Source: Larix kaempferi (taxonomy: Eukaryota; Streptophyta; Pinopsida; Pinales; Pinaceae). Taken from it: DNA of 64,000 nucleotides. Below the pieces are notes generated by a model that was not told the origin of the DNA, made no database searches, and saw only the letters and a program-made list of their open reading frames with translations. Positions 11,157 through 23,812 of the stretch are shown piece after piece (position 1 is the first letter of the stretch; every line of letters begins with the position of its first letter). A program made the translations under genes and the position numbers. The stretch spans positions 8,552,001 to 8,616,000 of the forward strand of contig BSBM01001719.1 of assembly GCA_027924585.1 (NCBI GenBank), written 5' to 3'.

Positions 11157-12895
11157 TTTTTCATCCTATCAATGGATCCAGTGTACCATATTTGTAACAT
11201 ACGTTTTTCCCCTTTTTTTCGTTTTCATAAGTTTTGATCAGTTTTGTTACATTTTTCTTATTATTTTATGTCGTGTCATTTGAAAAATAAAGGACAGGTA
11301 TGACTCCACAACCCAATGGGAAGAAAGGCACTAGTCTATTGTTCTCAACCCCTTCCTAAGGAAGAGGTTATCCCCTTTGAATCCAATGTTAGTACTATGA
11401 TCATCCTAAGGCAGCTCTGGTGTCGCCAAGATGAAAAGGAACTTAGTATGAAAGTTAGGAGAAGAAATGGCGCAGGTGAAATAAAATACTGTCACACAGA
11501 AGTGACAAGCATATGAGACTCAGAGTCAGGGGAGTAGTTATTCGTAGACCAGCTGAGGAGAATGCGGTCATGAAACCTAAACGTCCAGCGTTTATTCGGC
11601 TCGGATCACCCCTGACAGAAAACCACCTTGGGTAGGTGGAAGCCCCACGGTTGTTCAGGGGCCTCCAGGCAGTTTCCTTAGACCACTTTTTCAAGACCCT
11701 GAAACCGCTAAGGGTCAACACAGTGGTTGTTTTCCTATCGTGAATCGCCATGCAGATGGGCCATACAAAGGAGGGACCCATCATTAAAAAGGAAAGTTGC
11801 GCCCCTAGGTACAGATCTCGAGAAAATCCCGACAGAAGATCGACGGTTGTCCAAGTGTCAGGAGGATGAAGTCACACAGAGTTTAATACTCTTGGTGCAT
11901 CCCTGGAGAAAATCCGCCACTTCCATGTGTCATATCCATGGTTGTTCAGGGGCCCAAAGAAGGTTTTTCCAAACTACTTTTCAAGGGCTCTGAAACCACT
12001 TTTGGTTTATAGTATACTATCTCTTTTTGCATTCTGACCTCGGCATTAAAGGTAGTTCACTCAAGGGGTCTTGTCAATCAACTCCAAGGAAGAAGTGGCG
12101 ACTCTCATCACTCATTACTGGCGTCGTCGTTGTACATGATCAGTTTCTTCCAGCTTTCAAAGGGCTCGATGGCTAACTAAGTAATCATTGTTCAAGTACA
12201 ACGGGTTTTTCGAGGAACAACCATCCGAGGCTATAAATAATCAAGGAGTCTATGAGGTGAGTCATTGAGTCCTTGAAGCCTCGGAGGTCTGGAGCGTTAA
12301 GCTTAATTCATGAGTTCACCAAAGAGCTTAGATTAAACCAATAAGATAAGTGTTCTCAATGGCACATTTCATCTCCAGCGGAAGCGCACAAGGGTCCTTA
12401 AGGGCTTGGACGACCAGTGTTCATAAGCATCCCGCAGACCCGCATTTGTTGATGTTCAGACATGAAAATTTTGAGGTCTCACCCGAGATGTCTAATGAAA
12501 CTTCAACAATTTCAACGGTTAAAAAGGAAACAATATTTTTGGATACAGAAACATGAAGGGCAGGGACATGTCGGTCCCAGCAAAGGATGATCAGATGGTG
12601 GGGTGGTAGTACCTAAATTTCATTTGTCTGAAGAGAGATCAAGTCCTATCCCACAGCTCGGTGACGTAGATGAACTTTCACCCGTTCGAAAGCAAGGTTC
12701 GAGAGCAAATGGCTTGGATGGGGTAGAAGGGATAGATGATGAAGGTTTCACTTAGCAACATATAGCAGTAAAGAAGTTGCATTATCATTTCCATGGTGTC
12801 AAAATATTCGACAAGTGTCAAGCTCATAGCACCCTTGAAAGAAAAGAGCATTGCTAATACGAGTCTGCCTCAAATTAGCGGGAATTCTGTCCAGT
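11157..12895 (+). other. Non-coding 3' region of the Tat-like element
   Basis: No convincing gene. It includes a diverged direct repeat: GGTTGTTCAGGGGCC occurs at about 11649 and 11940, each followed by a similar stretch ending in CTGAAACC; the spacing is 291 bases. Long 3' untranslated regions are common in Tat/Ogre-type elements, and this fits the position between integrase and the LTR-like promoter at about 13070. Confidence 0.4.
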
Positions 12896-13611
12896 CAAAC
12901 GTACTGCTTTACTAGGAAAACGGTCCCGGTTCGTAGTCATAAATCAGCCAAAAGTAGTCCATATTATTGTTTTTTGTAACAAACTCCGTTGAAGAGTACA
13001 AACAAAATTTCTTAAAGTTGTTGGAGTGTAACAAACTATTGTAACAACTTATGTTGTGAATCCTGTAAAGGCTATATATAGTAGAGTAGGCATTACCCAC
13101 AGGGTCGGATCTCTATTGTAAGAAGTATCACTTCTAATAATTGGCAGTCCGATCAATACAGAAAGAAGATTACCATTTTCATGATCTTGAAGTTTATATG
13201 GATTCAAAACTTTAATGTGTATAGTTAGTATTTTCTCATGTTATTCATCTTGTTCATATTATGCATGATTTATGAACCTGTTTTTGAGTTTAATATGAGT
13301 GTTGTAAGCTTGAATTATTACTTCTAAGATGGTTAGCACATGAATTTTTCATGTTAATTTGTCTGGAGATAATATCCTTATATTATTCAGTTGTGGTTCT
13401 ATGATCATTTTGTTAAGACTATTGAATTCCTCTTCTAATCTCGGTAATAAATATTTACTCTCTGCAATACCTTTATTTTATGCCAATTCATTTTACATCG
13501 ATACTCAAATTTTGGTTTCTGGCACATTGAAATACTGCCCATATTATTCAAGATTGGATATCTACATCATTTTATGGTAAATTTGATTTTGATCAAGTAA
13601 AGAATTTAGAA
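12896..13611 (+). promoter_or_regulatory. LTR-like promoter region
   Basis: A TATA box (GCTATATATAGTAG, about 13071-13084) is followed by a leader and T-rich U5-like sequence up to the point where another element starts at about 13612. Exact LTR ends were not found. Assigned to the upstream Tat-like element by position and direction only. Confidence 0.4.
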
Positions 13612-14100
13612 TATCTTATTGATGCCCAAGCACAGTTCTAAAGACATCCTTAGAACGTCTCTGGGACTAACAGGGATCATGTTTACCTTAGAGTGAGGCC
13701 AAGGAAGAGTTCCTTAAATATTGAAAGTTGTGCCAAGTTGTCACCAAGATATTGCGGGCCATTTGAAGTGCTTGAAAGGATAGGGCCAGTTGCATGTAGA
13801 AGTGCATTGGCTACTAACACTAGGGATCATAATGTTTTCCATTTTTCTTTGTTTAAGAAATATGTACATGATCCTAACCATGTGATTGATTAGGATGTGA
13901 TCTAGGTGGAACTTGAGGGAGAGTTCCAAACCAAGCGACTGTGCATCGTAGGAAAGAAGGTAACATTGCTTTGGAACTGAACCATCAGAAAGATAAAGGT
14001 GCAATGAAAGCACATCTATCCCAATGAGGCTACATGGGAGCTATAGGATGTCATGAAAGAGGCATATCCATTTTTGTTCTAATTTTGAGCAAACACCAAG
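13612..14100 (+). pseudogene. Chromodomain-type gypsy integrase C-terminus
   Basis: The end of a chromovirus Pol. The frame shows VYLRVRPRKSSL, then KLSPRYCGPFEVLERIGPVA, then HNVFHFSLFKKYVHDPNHVID, the usual GPF/Y module of integrase. After a stop at 13891 there is a chromodomain-like stretch with VELEGEF, then a W-less IRKIKVQ and EATWEL-DVMKEAYPFLF, broken by stops. Chromodomains steer integration to heterochromatin. It leads straight into a polypurine tract and LTR, so this is the 3' end of a truncated element. Confidence 0.8.
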
Positions 14101-14114
14101 GACGATTTTATTCC

Positions 14115-14126
14115 AAGGGGGGAGGG
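14115..14126 (+). other. Polypurine tract
   Basis: AAGGGGGGAGGG, three bases before the LTR start at 14130. It would prime plus-strand DNA synthesis. Confidence 0.75.
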
Positions 14127-14129
14127 TAT

Positions 14130-15589
14130 TGTAATATCCCCATTTTGACTTGGAATATATTTAATCAAATTTATGTATATGAAGTAAATATCATAGTATG
14201 GATTCCTAGTGCAAAGCTCAAGGCCAAGGCCCGACTAGTGAATGGTTAGGCATGTATGATGTAAATATTTTTATTTGGACCGTGTGATTAGTTATCATGC
14301 CAATTCAAAAGCTATGTAAATACTATGTTGGGAAAATAATCAAATGTTCCAAGATGGTTGTGTAAAGAGCACTAGAGGGGCTATGATTCCACCAGAGGGG
14401 AAGAGGAAAGGAGGCCTATAGGAAGATAAATCCTTTGCTGCCAAGTGTCAACCTTATAACTCATATAATTGATGCAATGTGCTTTAAATGAGCCAATTAC
14501 TTCACCTTGACTATTAAACCTAATCATTGAATGCATGTGTGAGGTTGGTGAGAAAATTCACCTCATGCAGTTATTAAAGGAGGGGGATGAATTCACTTTG
14601 TAACAATTCTGTCAGCTTCCAAAAGTCATTTCTGTAGTTGTCACCATTCATTTTCTTCTATGACCAGAAGCTATGTCAACTGTATTTTCACCCTCACCTC
14701 ATATCCCTTGGATTCAACACTATTTTAATCATTCTCTCATGCAGTCCTACACTGCATAGAGTTTCCTATTGATGCTCATGACCATTACCAGACTGTGTAT
14801 AACCCATAAATTTGAATTTAGAGACAGAGATGCAGATTTGAAGGGAAAAATAAATGGATGTAGGTGATCATAGAGGTTTGTAAATCTATTAACTTTTATT
14901 GAGGAAGTTCTACTACTCATAGATGCTTGATAAGCCACCAATTGAGGCTATAGGTGGTTCTCCAATAGAACTAATCAGATTGGACTCCTTCTCTACCCAC
15001 ACTAGAAGAACCTGGAAATATGGATCACCTAATAGAGTCGTGGATCACTGAAGGGGATGTATGAGCATATAAGGGTGTTGTGTGGGGCAGGGATTGTTGG
15101 ATCCAAGGATGTGGTGGCTAAGTCAAATACATGTAGAGCTCTGTATGAGCATTTGACTAAGCATAGAGTGCAGAATGGGTTGTGGGTTGAGAGAGAAGTT
15201 TGTAGGTGTTTCCTTCACCCTTTTGGCCTCATAGCCTGACTTGGGGATTTGCTCTCAATTGAAAGAGTATATTCTAGATAGAGCACCTAGGATTGGGTGG
15301 AAAATCCCTCTTACACAGCTAGTTGATTGGATCTACATTGTTTAAGGATAAATATTCTCTTGTATTTGAATATGCAAGGTTTATAATTGATGCATGTGAT
15401 GATTATGCTTCTATATACATCTTGTGTGTGTATGGATCAAGTTTATTTCTGCTGAATAATTTTATTATGCATCTGCACACTAAATTTAAATGTTAGGAAT
15501 TCGTAATTAGGGTTATGGGACGGAATTTGAGAGCCTAAAATCATTTAATGTCCCCTACGTTGGTCGCATTGTTGGATGGGGACGTTACA
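14130..15589 (+). repeat. 3' LTR of chromodomain gypsy element
   Basis: Starts TGTAATATCCCC and ends GGGGACGTTACA, a near-perfect inverted terminal pair; length 1460 bases. It follows the polypurine tract and chromodomain remnant. The same start motif TGTAAT(A/G)TCCCC opens the LTRs at 20915 and 55074, so these belong to one broad superfamily. Confidence 0.85.
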
Positions 15590-16973
15590 CCCAAAGTACC
15601 AAAAAAGAACAAAGCAATCCTAAATCAGTCATCTAAAAACATCCCAATGTTGTTGCTTCTTATCATTGATTATGCACATCATATGACCAATCAATAGGAG
15701 ACCATCCATATATAGTACAATGATAAGAGGATTCATATCATGGTCATAGATATAGAGATCCATGTTCAACCTTACAATGAGTGAAGCCATAATTTATAAA
15801 TAAATTGTGACTCATACCAAATGAGAGGTTCCTGCTCAAGTCCATATAGATATTTCAAGTTTAAAAACCAAGGGAACATGATCATGTTGTACAAATCCAA
15901 GTGGTTATTGCATATAAATTTATTCTTTGAGATGTTTGTGAAGAAGAGCACTCTTGGCATCCATCTAATAACTTCCCAATTCCATGAAGCAATTATTGAT
16001 TGAATCATCCAATTTGATGCATGCTAACGTGGCGGGATTTCCCCATGTGATCAACATATGGGTTGTATCCAATGTGAAGTTTGAATTAGACCTCACATTG
16101 TTTGGAATAGGGAACACATTCAGCTTTTGTCCTGACTACCATTATAGGTTATCAAATAAAACTTGGATAATATAAAATGCAAATGCAATTCTATTCTACA
16201 CGTAGTATGTAATTTTATTAAATATATGCACTATGCAAACTAATAACTAAGAGATTTTGAACACAAAACCAACTGCATTTCTACAACTACTTTCATTAAA
16301 CAGTTATTGAGTAAATAATGCATACATACGAATATAACCAATTATTAATTAATATCATATTGTAATTAAACAAATGGATAAAGTTCCATACTCATAGGTT
16401 ATATTCAAACAACTAAGAGATAAACAAAAACATGAGTGCATCATAAATTAGAAAAACAATATATACATTAAGAAACATTATCATAACAATTCCAATAACA
16501 ATATGCAACAAAAGAAAATCCCATATACATTACAACATTAGAAACATAGTTTATCCTCAACAACTTGGCCAACAATGGATTATCCTCATTAGTTCTCTAA
16601 AAAGTTTACAAAATCATACAAGCAAAAGCCTCTTCTTCTTATACAAGCTTACATTTATAGATTTCTCCAAAAGTAACTACTTCCATAATGTGTCTCTTGG
16701 ATTTTTGGTTTTGAAAGTACAAAATTCGTATAATTTTATAAACTCTATATTCTCCCCACCTTTATCCTGGAAATATTGAGTCAAAATTTCATATTTTGGA
16801 AACAAAACAATAAAGTGTGAAAAAGTCCACTAATCCAAGGACACTTATACATAATCAATTATTGAGATATTGAATCTAACCCCTTTTGCAAGGTATTGAT
16901 GAATGAATTAATTAAATTTATTTATTTTGAAGGAATTGTTATATAATCAACACTGCCTCTTGGTGTTCCTTCT
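15590..16973. other. AT-rich DNA, no gene seen
   Basis: No frame with family features on either strand, only short chance frames. Nothing repetitive was noticed beyond A/T-rich composition. Confidence 0.5.
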
Positions 16974-17207
16974 TCACTTATACTTTATTGGAAAAAGTAG
17001 GGAGTTGAGAACAATAATCTTGTAATTCCTAGACCTTTTAGATAACAACCTCTGACCTAAGTATAGTCCATCCAACACTTCCATGGCACATTTTATTAAT
17101 TCATTTGAGATGTTTGTATCTTCTTTGTAATACTCAACTTGATGATCTTCTATCATTTTCTTTGCTTCTTCCAATTCCTTCACCATTTTAATCACATTTG
17201 ACTCCAT
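16974..17207 (-). pseudogene. Short coiled-coil ORF, unassigned
   Basis: A 77-codon minus-strand frame with a charged helix (VIKMVKELEEAKKMIEDHQVE) followed by a leucine-rich segment. It lies downstream (minus direction) of the duplicated fragments at 17314-17767 and may belong to the same decayed gene. No family recognised. Confidence 0.2.
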
Positions 17208-17313
17208 GGTTGAAAAGAAGCAGCTCCAATTGAGATTGTAGCTACTAGATTTAAATATGTACCTTTGATCACAAGTCTATGCTATTATAATTACTTCCTC
17301 ATCTTCCTCATAT

Positions 17314-17800
17314 TCAGTAGTGAGGGGCGATGAAAATATGTGTGTATTCACTCATGTATTTTTGTTCCCATAGTATTTGGAAATATATGTGAATTGGTTT
17401 GTTATTTGATTGCCATTTCCATCCTAAACTTATGAAATGACTCACTACACAAACCACATCCATCAAGAAAGATGGCATAAATAATGTCAAGTGAATGCAC
17501 TTAGTGGAACAATTTTCTTTGGAAATAACATCATTCATTGTGTAAGATAATATGCTTGACCACAAATCCTTATGTATTTCTCATGTATTTGGGTTCCCAT
17601 AGTATTTGAAAATACGCATGAATTGGCTTGTTCTCTAATTTCCATTGTCGTCCTAAACCTGTGAAATGGTTCATTACACAAGCCACATCCATAAAGAAAG
17701 ATGACATAAAGAATGTTAGGTGAATTCCGTAAGTGTGACTCTTTGCTATGGAAACGGCATCATTCATAGCGGAAGATAAGTTGCTCGACTAGTTCAAAAT
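17314..17800 (-). pseudogene. Two tandem copies of a possible hAT-transposase fragment
   Basis: Two minus-strand frames (17314-17565 and 17570-17767) encode homologous peptides. Both have MND-, a C/G-IHLT-FM-SF-MDV-CV--HF segment, a W-(W)Q/K...NKPIH-YFQILWE-KYM block. The last block resembles the RW...LHRPLHAA--LNP region of plant hAT (DUF659-type) transposases, but the match is loose. The DNA repeat has a 229-base period (for example CTCATGTATT at 17351 and 17580). Coding capacity is kept in both copies despite many base differences. Confidence 0.3.
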
Positions 17801-18020
17801 CTTGTTAACTTCTTCCACATTATTCTCACCTTGCACCTGATAGGGAGGATATCAATGATGATAGTTAGGATTCAATATTTGAAGTCCAAGGATTCAAAAT
17901 TCAATCATTGTTTGGTAATTCCATCATGGATATTGGTCTCAACAAACTATCTACATCAAATTCAATTATTCATTGGGATGTTGTGAGAGCAATTGGTGAT
18001 CCTAATTTCTCACAAAATGA

Positions 18021-18254
18021 GTAGAAGACGTTAGCTTCTTCTAGCAAAGTCAGGGAAAGTCTAGACATGGAAATTGTTCACTTCCAAAATTTCAGCTATT
18101 ATTCAATGTTCATTTCAAATGAACCATTTAGCATCCAGGTAGAAGACATTAGCTTCTTCTAGCAAAGTCAGGGAATTTCTAGACATGGCAATTGTTCACT
18201 TCCAAAATTTCAGCTATCATTCAATGTTCATTTCAAATGAACCATTTAGCATCC

Positions 18255-18256
<2 letters not shown>
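18021..18256. repeat. Tandem duplication, 2 x 118 bases
   Basis: Unit 1 is 18021-18138 and unit 2 is 18139-18256, each starting GTAGAAGAC and ending TTAGCATCCAG. They differ at only a few positions, so the duplication is fairly recent. It abuts the AT microsatellite. Confidence 0.9.

Positions 18257-18310
<54 letters not shown>
18257..18310. repeat. (AT)n microsatellite
   Basis: 27 AT dinucleotides without interruption. A compound microsatellite sits at the matching point in the related LTR at 23675-23812. Confidence 0.95.
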
Positions 18311-18314
<4 letters not shown>

Positions 18315-18787
18315 TTTCCAATCATCTGCATATTGTGTATATTGCATATTTGATTTCAACATTTTAACTTGTTGGGATGGTTATTTACATCTCGTAATTG
18401 TCTCCTTAATCTAACACACTTAAAAGAAAATTGTTAAGGAACCTAACACTAACATTGAAGATAACATTACAACCATATATTTCCATTGTGTTTGCTATTA
18501 TATATGTTGCATAAGAAGAGTATTCTGATCTAGTGTATGCATGTGAAGTTTCCTAGAGGGTTGGAAACTCATTGGAATGATTGGTATATTTTCTCTTTGA
18601 ATTGTCATTTATTTTGTTTGGGGTTGCTAGAAGTGAATTATTGTGATTGTCCCATTGTTTTTTTACACATTAATTTACAATATTCCTAAAGGATGAAAAT
18701 TCTAGGGTTAAGATCCGTTGAACCTTCTCAGAAGAAGGTGAATTTTTAGATTTTCATGAATTTCCCAGTGCAAATCAAATTTCAACA
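18311..18787 (+). repeat. 3' part of the 5' LTR of an old copia element
   Basis: This stretch is a diverged direct repeat of 23813-24233 (shared landmarks: CATATTGTGCATATTGC-like start, GCATGTGAAGTT, GAAACTCATTGGAAT, CTAGAAGTGAATTATTGT, AGAAGGTGAA, and the end ATTTCAACA). It ends at CAACA and is followed by TAATTTTAGAGCA, a decayed initiator-Met-type primer site. The 5' part of this LTR is missing upstream of the microsatellite. Confidence 0.75.
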
Positions 18788-18963
18788 TAATTTTAGAGCA
18801 GTTGTAGTTGAAATCAATCTTGAGTAAGAGGGAGTTGTATTTCAGCTAGTGATTACCTAGGACATGTACTTGACCTAGTTAAGCTCATTGGGTGTGAAAC
18901 CCTAGGTTGATTGAGATAAAAAAAAACTTCTCCCTTGGCAAGGTTATTTTGTTTACTTCATAT

Positions 18964-19760
18964 ATTGTTGATTTTTGAACTTGAATCATTCGTGATTACA
19001 TGAAGCATCACTTCTTTCACACATGGTCGATAAGGAATCAAATAAGAACATGTTTGATTCTTTGGTTAAGTTATTTCAGAATTATTGTACCTCTCGACAG
19101 AGGATCTTACAAAACCAACTTTCAATTGTTTCTAGGAGAAAGATAGATACTATGGTGAACCACTTGATTAGGATTAATGAATTGAAGGATCAGTTGGAAC
19201 AAAATTGGAACTAAGGTAGAGGATCAAGAGATAGTATCTATCAACCTTAAATGGTTTTGTCTTTCTTGAACAACTTTTGTTTAGGGTATTTGTGCTCGTA
19301 AGAAACTACCAAAATTCCCCAAGATTTGGGTTGATCTTATAAAGGAAAAAATCAGATTGCAATCATGTTCAAAATAACATGGGGAAGTAGATGCCATTGG
19401 TCTCATAAAAAATATGAAGAAGGGTGGCAAGAAAGGATTCAAGAAGAAGGATGGCACGGATATAGGAAAGAAGGACCTCAATAAGGTCATGTGCTTTCGA
19501 TGTCACGAGATGGGGAATTATATAGGACAATGTTCGTTCAAAAAGAAGGGAAATGGCATGAAGCAGGATGCATCTAAGACTGTAGCAGGACTAGAGATGA
19601 AATCTCAATTCGATACTACATTTTCCATGGTTTCTTGTTTATCTACTAACATTTTGTCTAGTGATGGGACTTTGGCTAGTATGTGTACGATGGAGCTTCG
19701 AGGCACATGGCATATGGCATATCACTATTCAACAAGATTTAGGAGCAAGATGGAAGCATG
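18964..19760 (+). pseudogene. Ty1/copia Gag remnant with zinc knuckle
   Basis: From 19023 the frame reads NMFDSLVKLFQNYCTSRQ..LQNQLS, then INELKDQLEQ, the helical pattern of copia Gag (UBN2-type). After frameshifts, a second frame (19414-19761) has a lysine-rich stretch and the knuckle C-FRC-EMGNYIGQC; the usual H of the CCHC box is N here (C-x2-C-x4-N-x4-C). Stops and shifts make it non-functional. It sits between the two copia LTR regions, in the expected order after the 5' LTR. Confidence 0.7.
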
Positions 19761-20493
19761 ATTGTGGATATTGGTGATGATATATATAACATTGGTTTCT
19801 TCCATCTATGAGACTTATAGTTGTATTAAGGAGGAGAGGTGTGATGATGATGTTAACATCATCAATGAGCCTTCTAGTTATTCATTGGAGAGGTTGATTC
19901 CTTGATGGAGGATGTTGTTGATATTGATTCTATAGCTGTATCTAATGTGAGTATTATAGAATACAATGCTAGGGATTCTAGATTCTCTCTTATAGATGGA
20001 GTTTCGCTTGATGATACTATTACTTAAGTATTCTCTCAAGATGACGGAGTTGTCCTAGTTCAAGATAGTTTAGTTGCTAAAGGATATTAGGTGTATGAGA
20101 GGGATATTCATAATGGCATGTTGATGATGACCTTACATATTTTGATTACTATACCAATATATTGGCATCCCATGATCGATTTTATCTTGCATGGAGAGGA
20201 TGTTGTCCTGGTCATATTATGATGTGGTACCCATTGATGTTGACCTGTGATGTTGAGGATGATGGAGGGTCGTAGTTGAGTGTTGCTCAAAGGAGACATT
20301 CGTATATATTTATAGGTGGTCATTATTCTTTAAATGATCGAAATGTTGTGATGTCTTGGTTGAAAACTTTGTTAAAAATGATAATGTCCAATTTCAATAC
20401 CATAGCTAATATTGATTTGCAGATAGTAGATTTGGTGGAGTTGTAGAGGGAATCAAAAGGTGTTGGTATAAAACTTTCCTTGTATAGAGGGAG
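19761..20493 (+). other. Decayed copia interior and polypurine tract
   Basis: No domain could be read. It ends with AGAGGGAG (20486-20493), a copia-type polypurine tract directly before the LTR start TGTTAGAATTT. Pol domains seem to have been deleted: only 1.7 kb separates the LTRs. Confidence 0.45.
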
Positions 20494-20914
20494 TGTTAGA
20501 ATTTATGGTTACTTCGAAATTGTCCACGCCGTATCTTTGGTGATTCATAAGATCTGGGGTACATGGTATATATTAAACCCTTGGATGGTTTGATATGTAT
20601 TATAGCATGTGAGATTGTATATGATAGATATGCACACTTGTGATGGCTCATTTAGTGGATTCTAGACTTTATATCATCACTTGCTCATTGTTCTTCTTTA
20701 GGGAATTGTAGATCTCTTACCTTGATGGTGGATTCCATACATGATTCCACATGGAGGATTCACCTTATGGGAGAACACCCTAAAGGATATGAGGATCACA
20801 ATGCATGTGGAAGATGACTATAATCCCTAGATGGCATGTGGCAGCTTGGCTTCATGTTTGGAGGATAGGAGATGTCTTGGGGATTCCTTTGGATTCAACA
20901 ATGTTCTTGTGGGG

Positions 20915-22884
20915 TGTAATGTCCCCGAATAATTTTCTATGAACCACTCCATTATACTAGGGGAGGCAATGGCTAAGTCACCTTGTAAGGTTCATGAAAA
21001 ATTATTAAGGGGTGATGTGGGCCATAAATCTATGAAGTATGATGTCCAAATTTGCAAATAATGTGACATTAGACCAATGTGGACAAGGAAGGAACACTAG
21101 TGGAGTAGTAACTACCAAGGAATCTCATGAATTAGGAGGTAGGCTAAAAATATCCAGGAGGGGCGCATTAGTGGTGGAAGAAGTCATGTGAAGTGTAACT
21201 CCCACCAAATGAGGGAGAGTATCCTAGAATCAAGGCAAACGGGATGTATGACAACTTATGACAAGTAGCAGGTCCTAAAAATAGCTAATGAAGGGACACT
21301 AGATAAGTGTAAGTCCCCAAGGAGGGTGCATAAGGTGGTAGGTGGGCCCACATGAGTTGTAACTCCCTCAAATCAAGCCAAACCTATCTAATTCAAATTT
21401 CCAAGGAAGATAAAGCATTATTTGGTAAAAAAAGCATTAGAGAGTGAGTTAAGGTCCCAAATAATCATTCTCTCATGAAAATATCATTAATTAATATTTT
21501 GTGAGAGAATTATAGAATGAGGGGGAAAGGGCTCAATGGAGTCTATAAAAAGGATGCAGACCTCTTGGTAAAGGTATTTTGGACATTTTGATTTTGAATA
21601 GGATAGCTCATGTGTCTTTTCAAGCTTATGTGTGCCCCTTCTAATTGTAAACTAGTTTCAATGGTGAAAGATTCCACCCTAGTTAGTAGAGAGGAGGAGA
21701 TCACCCCGATCTCTTCACTGAGCTTCATTGTAGTGGAGTATTGAGAGGAGAATTCACCTTCATATTTATATATCCATGTTCAGTATTTGGTTCGATCTCT
21801 AGTTGGTTTGTTTAAGTTCTAGTCATTAGAAGTGTGAATTTGTGGTGTTTCCAGGAGTGCAGTATTGTGGTAGTTTCTAGTTGAGGGGGGGCGCATGTCG
21901 CTACCAAAACTTCATGAAGGTTTTTATAATGGCTGATTATAACTGATATTTGATGGAGGGAGCACTAGGGAATTCATATCTCTGATGTGGGGTTGAAATA
22001 TTGCTTGTGGGGGGCACAATAGCAATATTTCTCATTGGAGCAATATTTCCCCCTCTCTTTTCTCTATGGTTCTGTAGCAGCCATTTCTCTCCATTCTGTA
22101 GATATTTCATGTATTTCGAGCTATTCCATCAGCCATTGATGTACTCTCTGAAAATTTCCCATTTATAATAAAAATCACAATACTTTTCCTCTTATGTTGT
22201 TCCATATTCAAGCATGGGGTTGATCTATGAATAAATGGTTATCTATGATCGTATTTGTTTGAATGTGGTTGTGTAAACTTAATGTTATGATATGAAACCT
22301 TGATAGGAGTCCCTTGTGTCTATTAGTAATCCATTAGGATTCATTCGAGTGTGTTTGGAATCATTTGGGTGGGGTTTGGTTTGGAATCTCTATAGTTGTG
22401 GGTGTTCTTAATCTTGTGTCGGTGTTAATTGGGTCGGAAGTCATATTTTGTTTCGACCATTTATAAGTGTCTATAGGTTGTGATACTTGTTCCATTGCAT
22501 CGAGAGTGTTATTTCCAGTATGAAACACTTTTTATTTCTCTCAAAAAGTTTTTTGTATTCCCGAGTTATGATCATTTTACCAGTTAATTAATTTGTACAT
22601 TTATGCTTGCGCACCCCAATTGGAAATGTCAGTGTAGTCTTAAGATTTAATGTTCAAAGCTTCCATAAAGTTCTCTGATATTTGTTAATGGTAAAATTAG
22701 TTGTGTATGGGTCCCTCAGAAGTTGTTTCGGTCAAATTCGATTTAGTTATGGGTTGTTTAGGAAGAGTTAGAAACCTAGTGTTATGTGTGGTCAGATTTG
22801 AACTAGTGCTCCTAGTTTTGAATCTGGTGATTCTCTGGGTTGCATTGGGGTTGAGAGATTTGATATTGGATTGGGAATATTACA
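20915..22884 (+). mobile_element. Gypsy LTR (solo or recombinant) inside the copia LTR
   Basis: Starts TGTAATGTCCCC, ends GGGAATATTACA; 1970 bases. A TATA box (CTATAAAAAGG) lies at about 21542. It shares the start motif, a GGAGGGTGCATA block, an ATTCTCTCATGAAAATA block and the TATA position with the solo LTR at 55074-59513. The flanks (TGGGG on the left, ATGGT on the right) do not match, so no clean target-site duplication remains. Confidence 0.7.
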
Positions 22885-23670
22885 ATGGTGATATATCATA
22901 ACTAATTGGGCACCTTACAATTCTTTGAAAGTATACCTTGGGTTGCATCATATTATTCATATTCCGGTAAACATAATAAATCCATTGTTTGGATAAAATT
23001 GGGGATCAATTTACTCTCTTTTGGGAAGTGGTAGTTAATGTGCCTAAATTTTTTAATTGGGTAAATTACATAGGGGTTATCTACACAAGTGGAGTACTTG
23101 GATTTGGAGGATGGATGGAGCGGTATGGACTTGCCTTGCATGTCTACATCATCGTTGGTCACTATTGTGGTGACCTGTGTTATATTGTTTCCCTCCCCTC
23201 TCTTGCCTCTCATATAAATAGAGAAAGCAGAGAACCTTTCCAATCACATCACATCACACATACATTTGTATCTATTCTTTGGAGTGCTCTCTTAGTGATA
23301 TGCTAGGGTTCATGAGGAAACCCTAGTGGAGGATACGAGGAGGAGGAGGTGGAAAATTTCTCTGTCTTGATATTCTTCTTTGTACATTTGATCTCTCTCT
23401 CTTTGGTGCTAGGGTTTCTTGGACTCTTGGAGCATCTTGGATTCTAGGCTTCGAGTTCCATCCTTGGAGATTAGAGATTAGGGTTTGGAAACCCTTGGAT
23501 GTATTTGGGAAAGAAGAGGAGGATGTCTTTCCTTGGAGATAGTGTTGGAGGGATTCTTTCGCTTGGAGGAGTTATGGTTTGTTGACTAACCCTAGCTAGG
23601 TAATCTTGGATGGTTTGGTTTGTCCTATCCTTGAGAGGAGGAGGTTATAGAATGTATGCACTTCATTCAT

Positions 23671-23812
<142 letters not shown>

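Larger units (their letters stand above)
7110..13611 (+). mobile_element. Tat-like Ty3/gypsy retrotransposon, decayed
   Basis: Domains in order on the plus strand: protease, an archaeal-type RNase H, linker, reverse transcriptase, connection/RNase H, integrase, long non-coding 3' region, LTR-like promoter. Conserved phrases of the RT and connection region place it with plant Tat-type gypsy elements. Gag and the 5' LTR were not found upstream of 7110. Limits are approximate. Confidence 0.7.

Noticed and set aside
17351-17800. Firm hAT transposase call
   Set aside because: Only one short block resembles the family; kept as a low-confidence suggestion.
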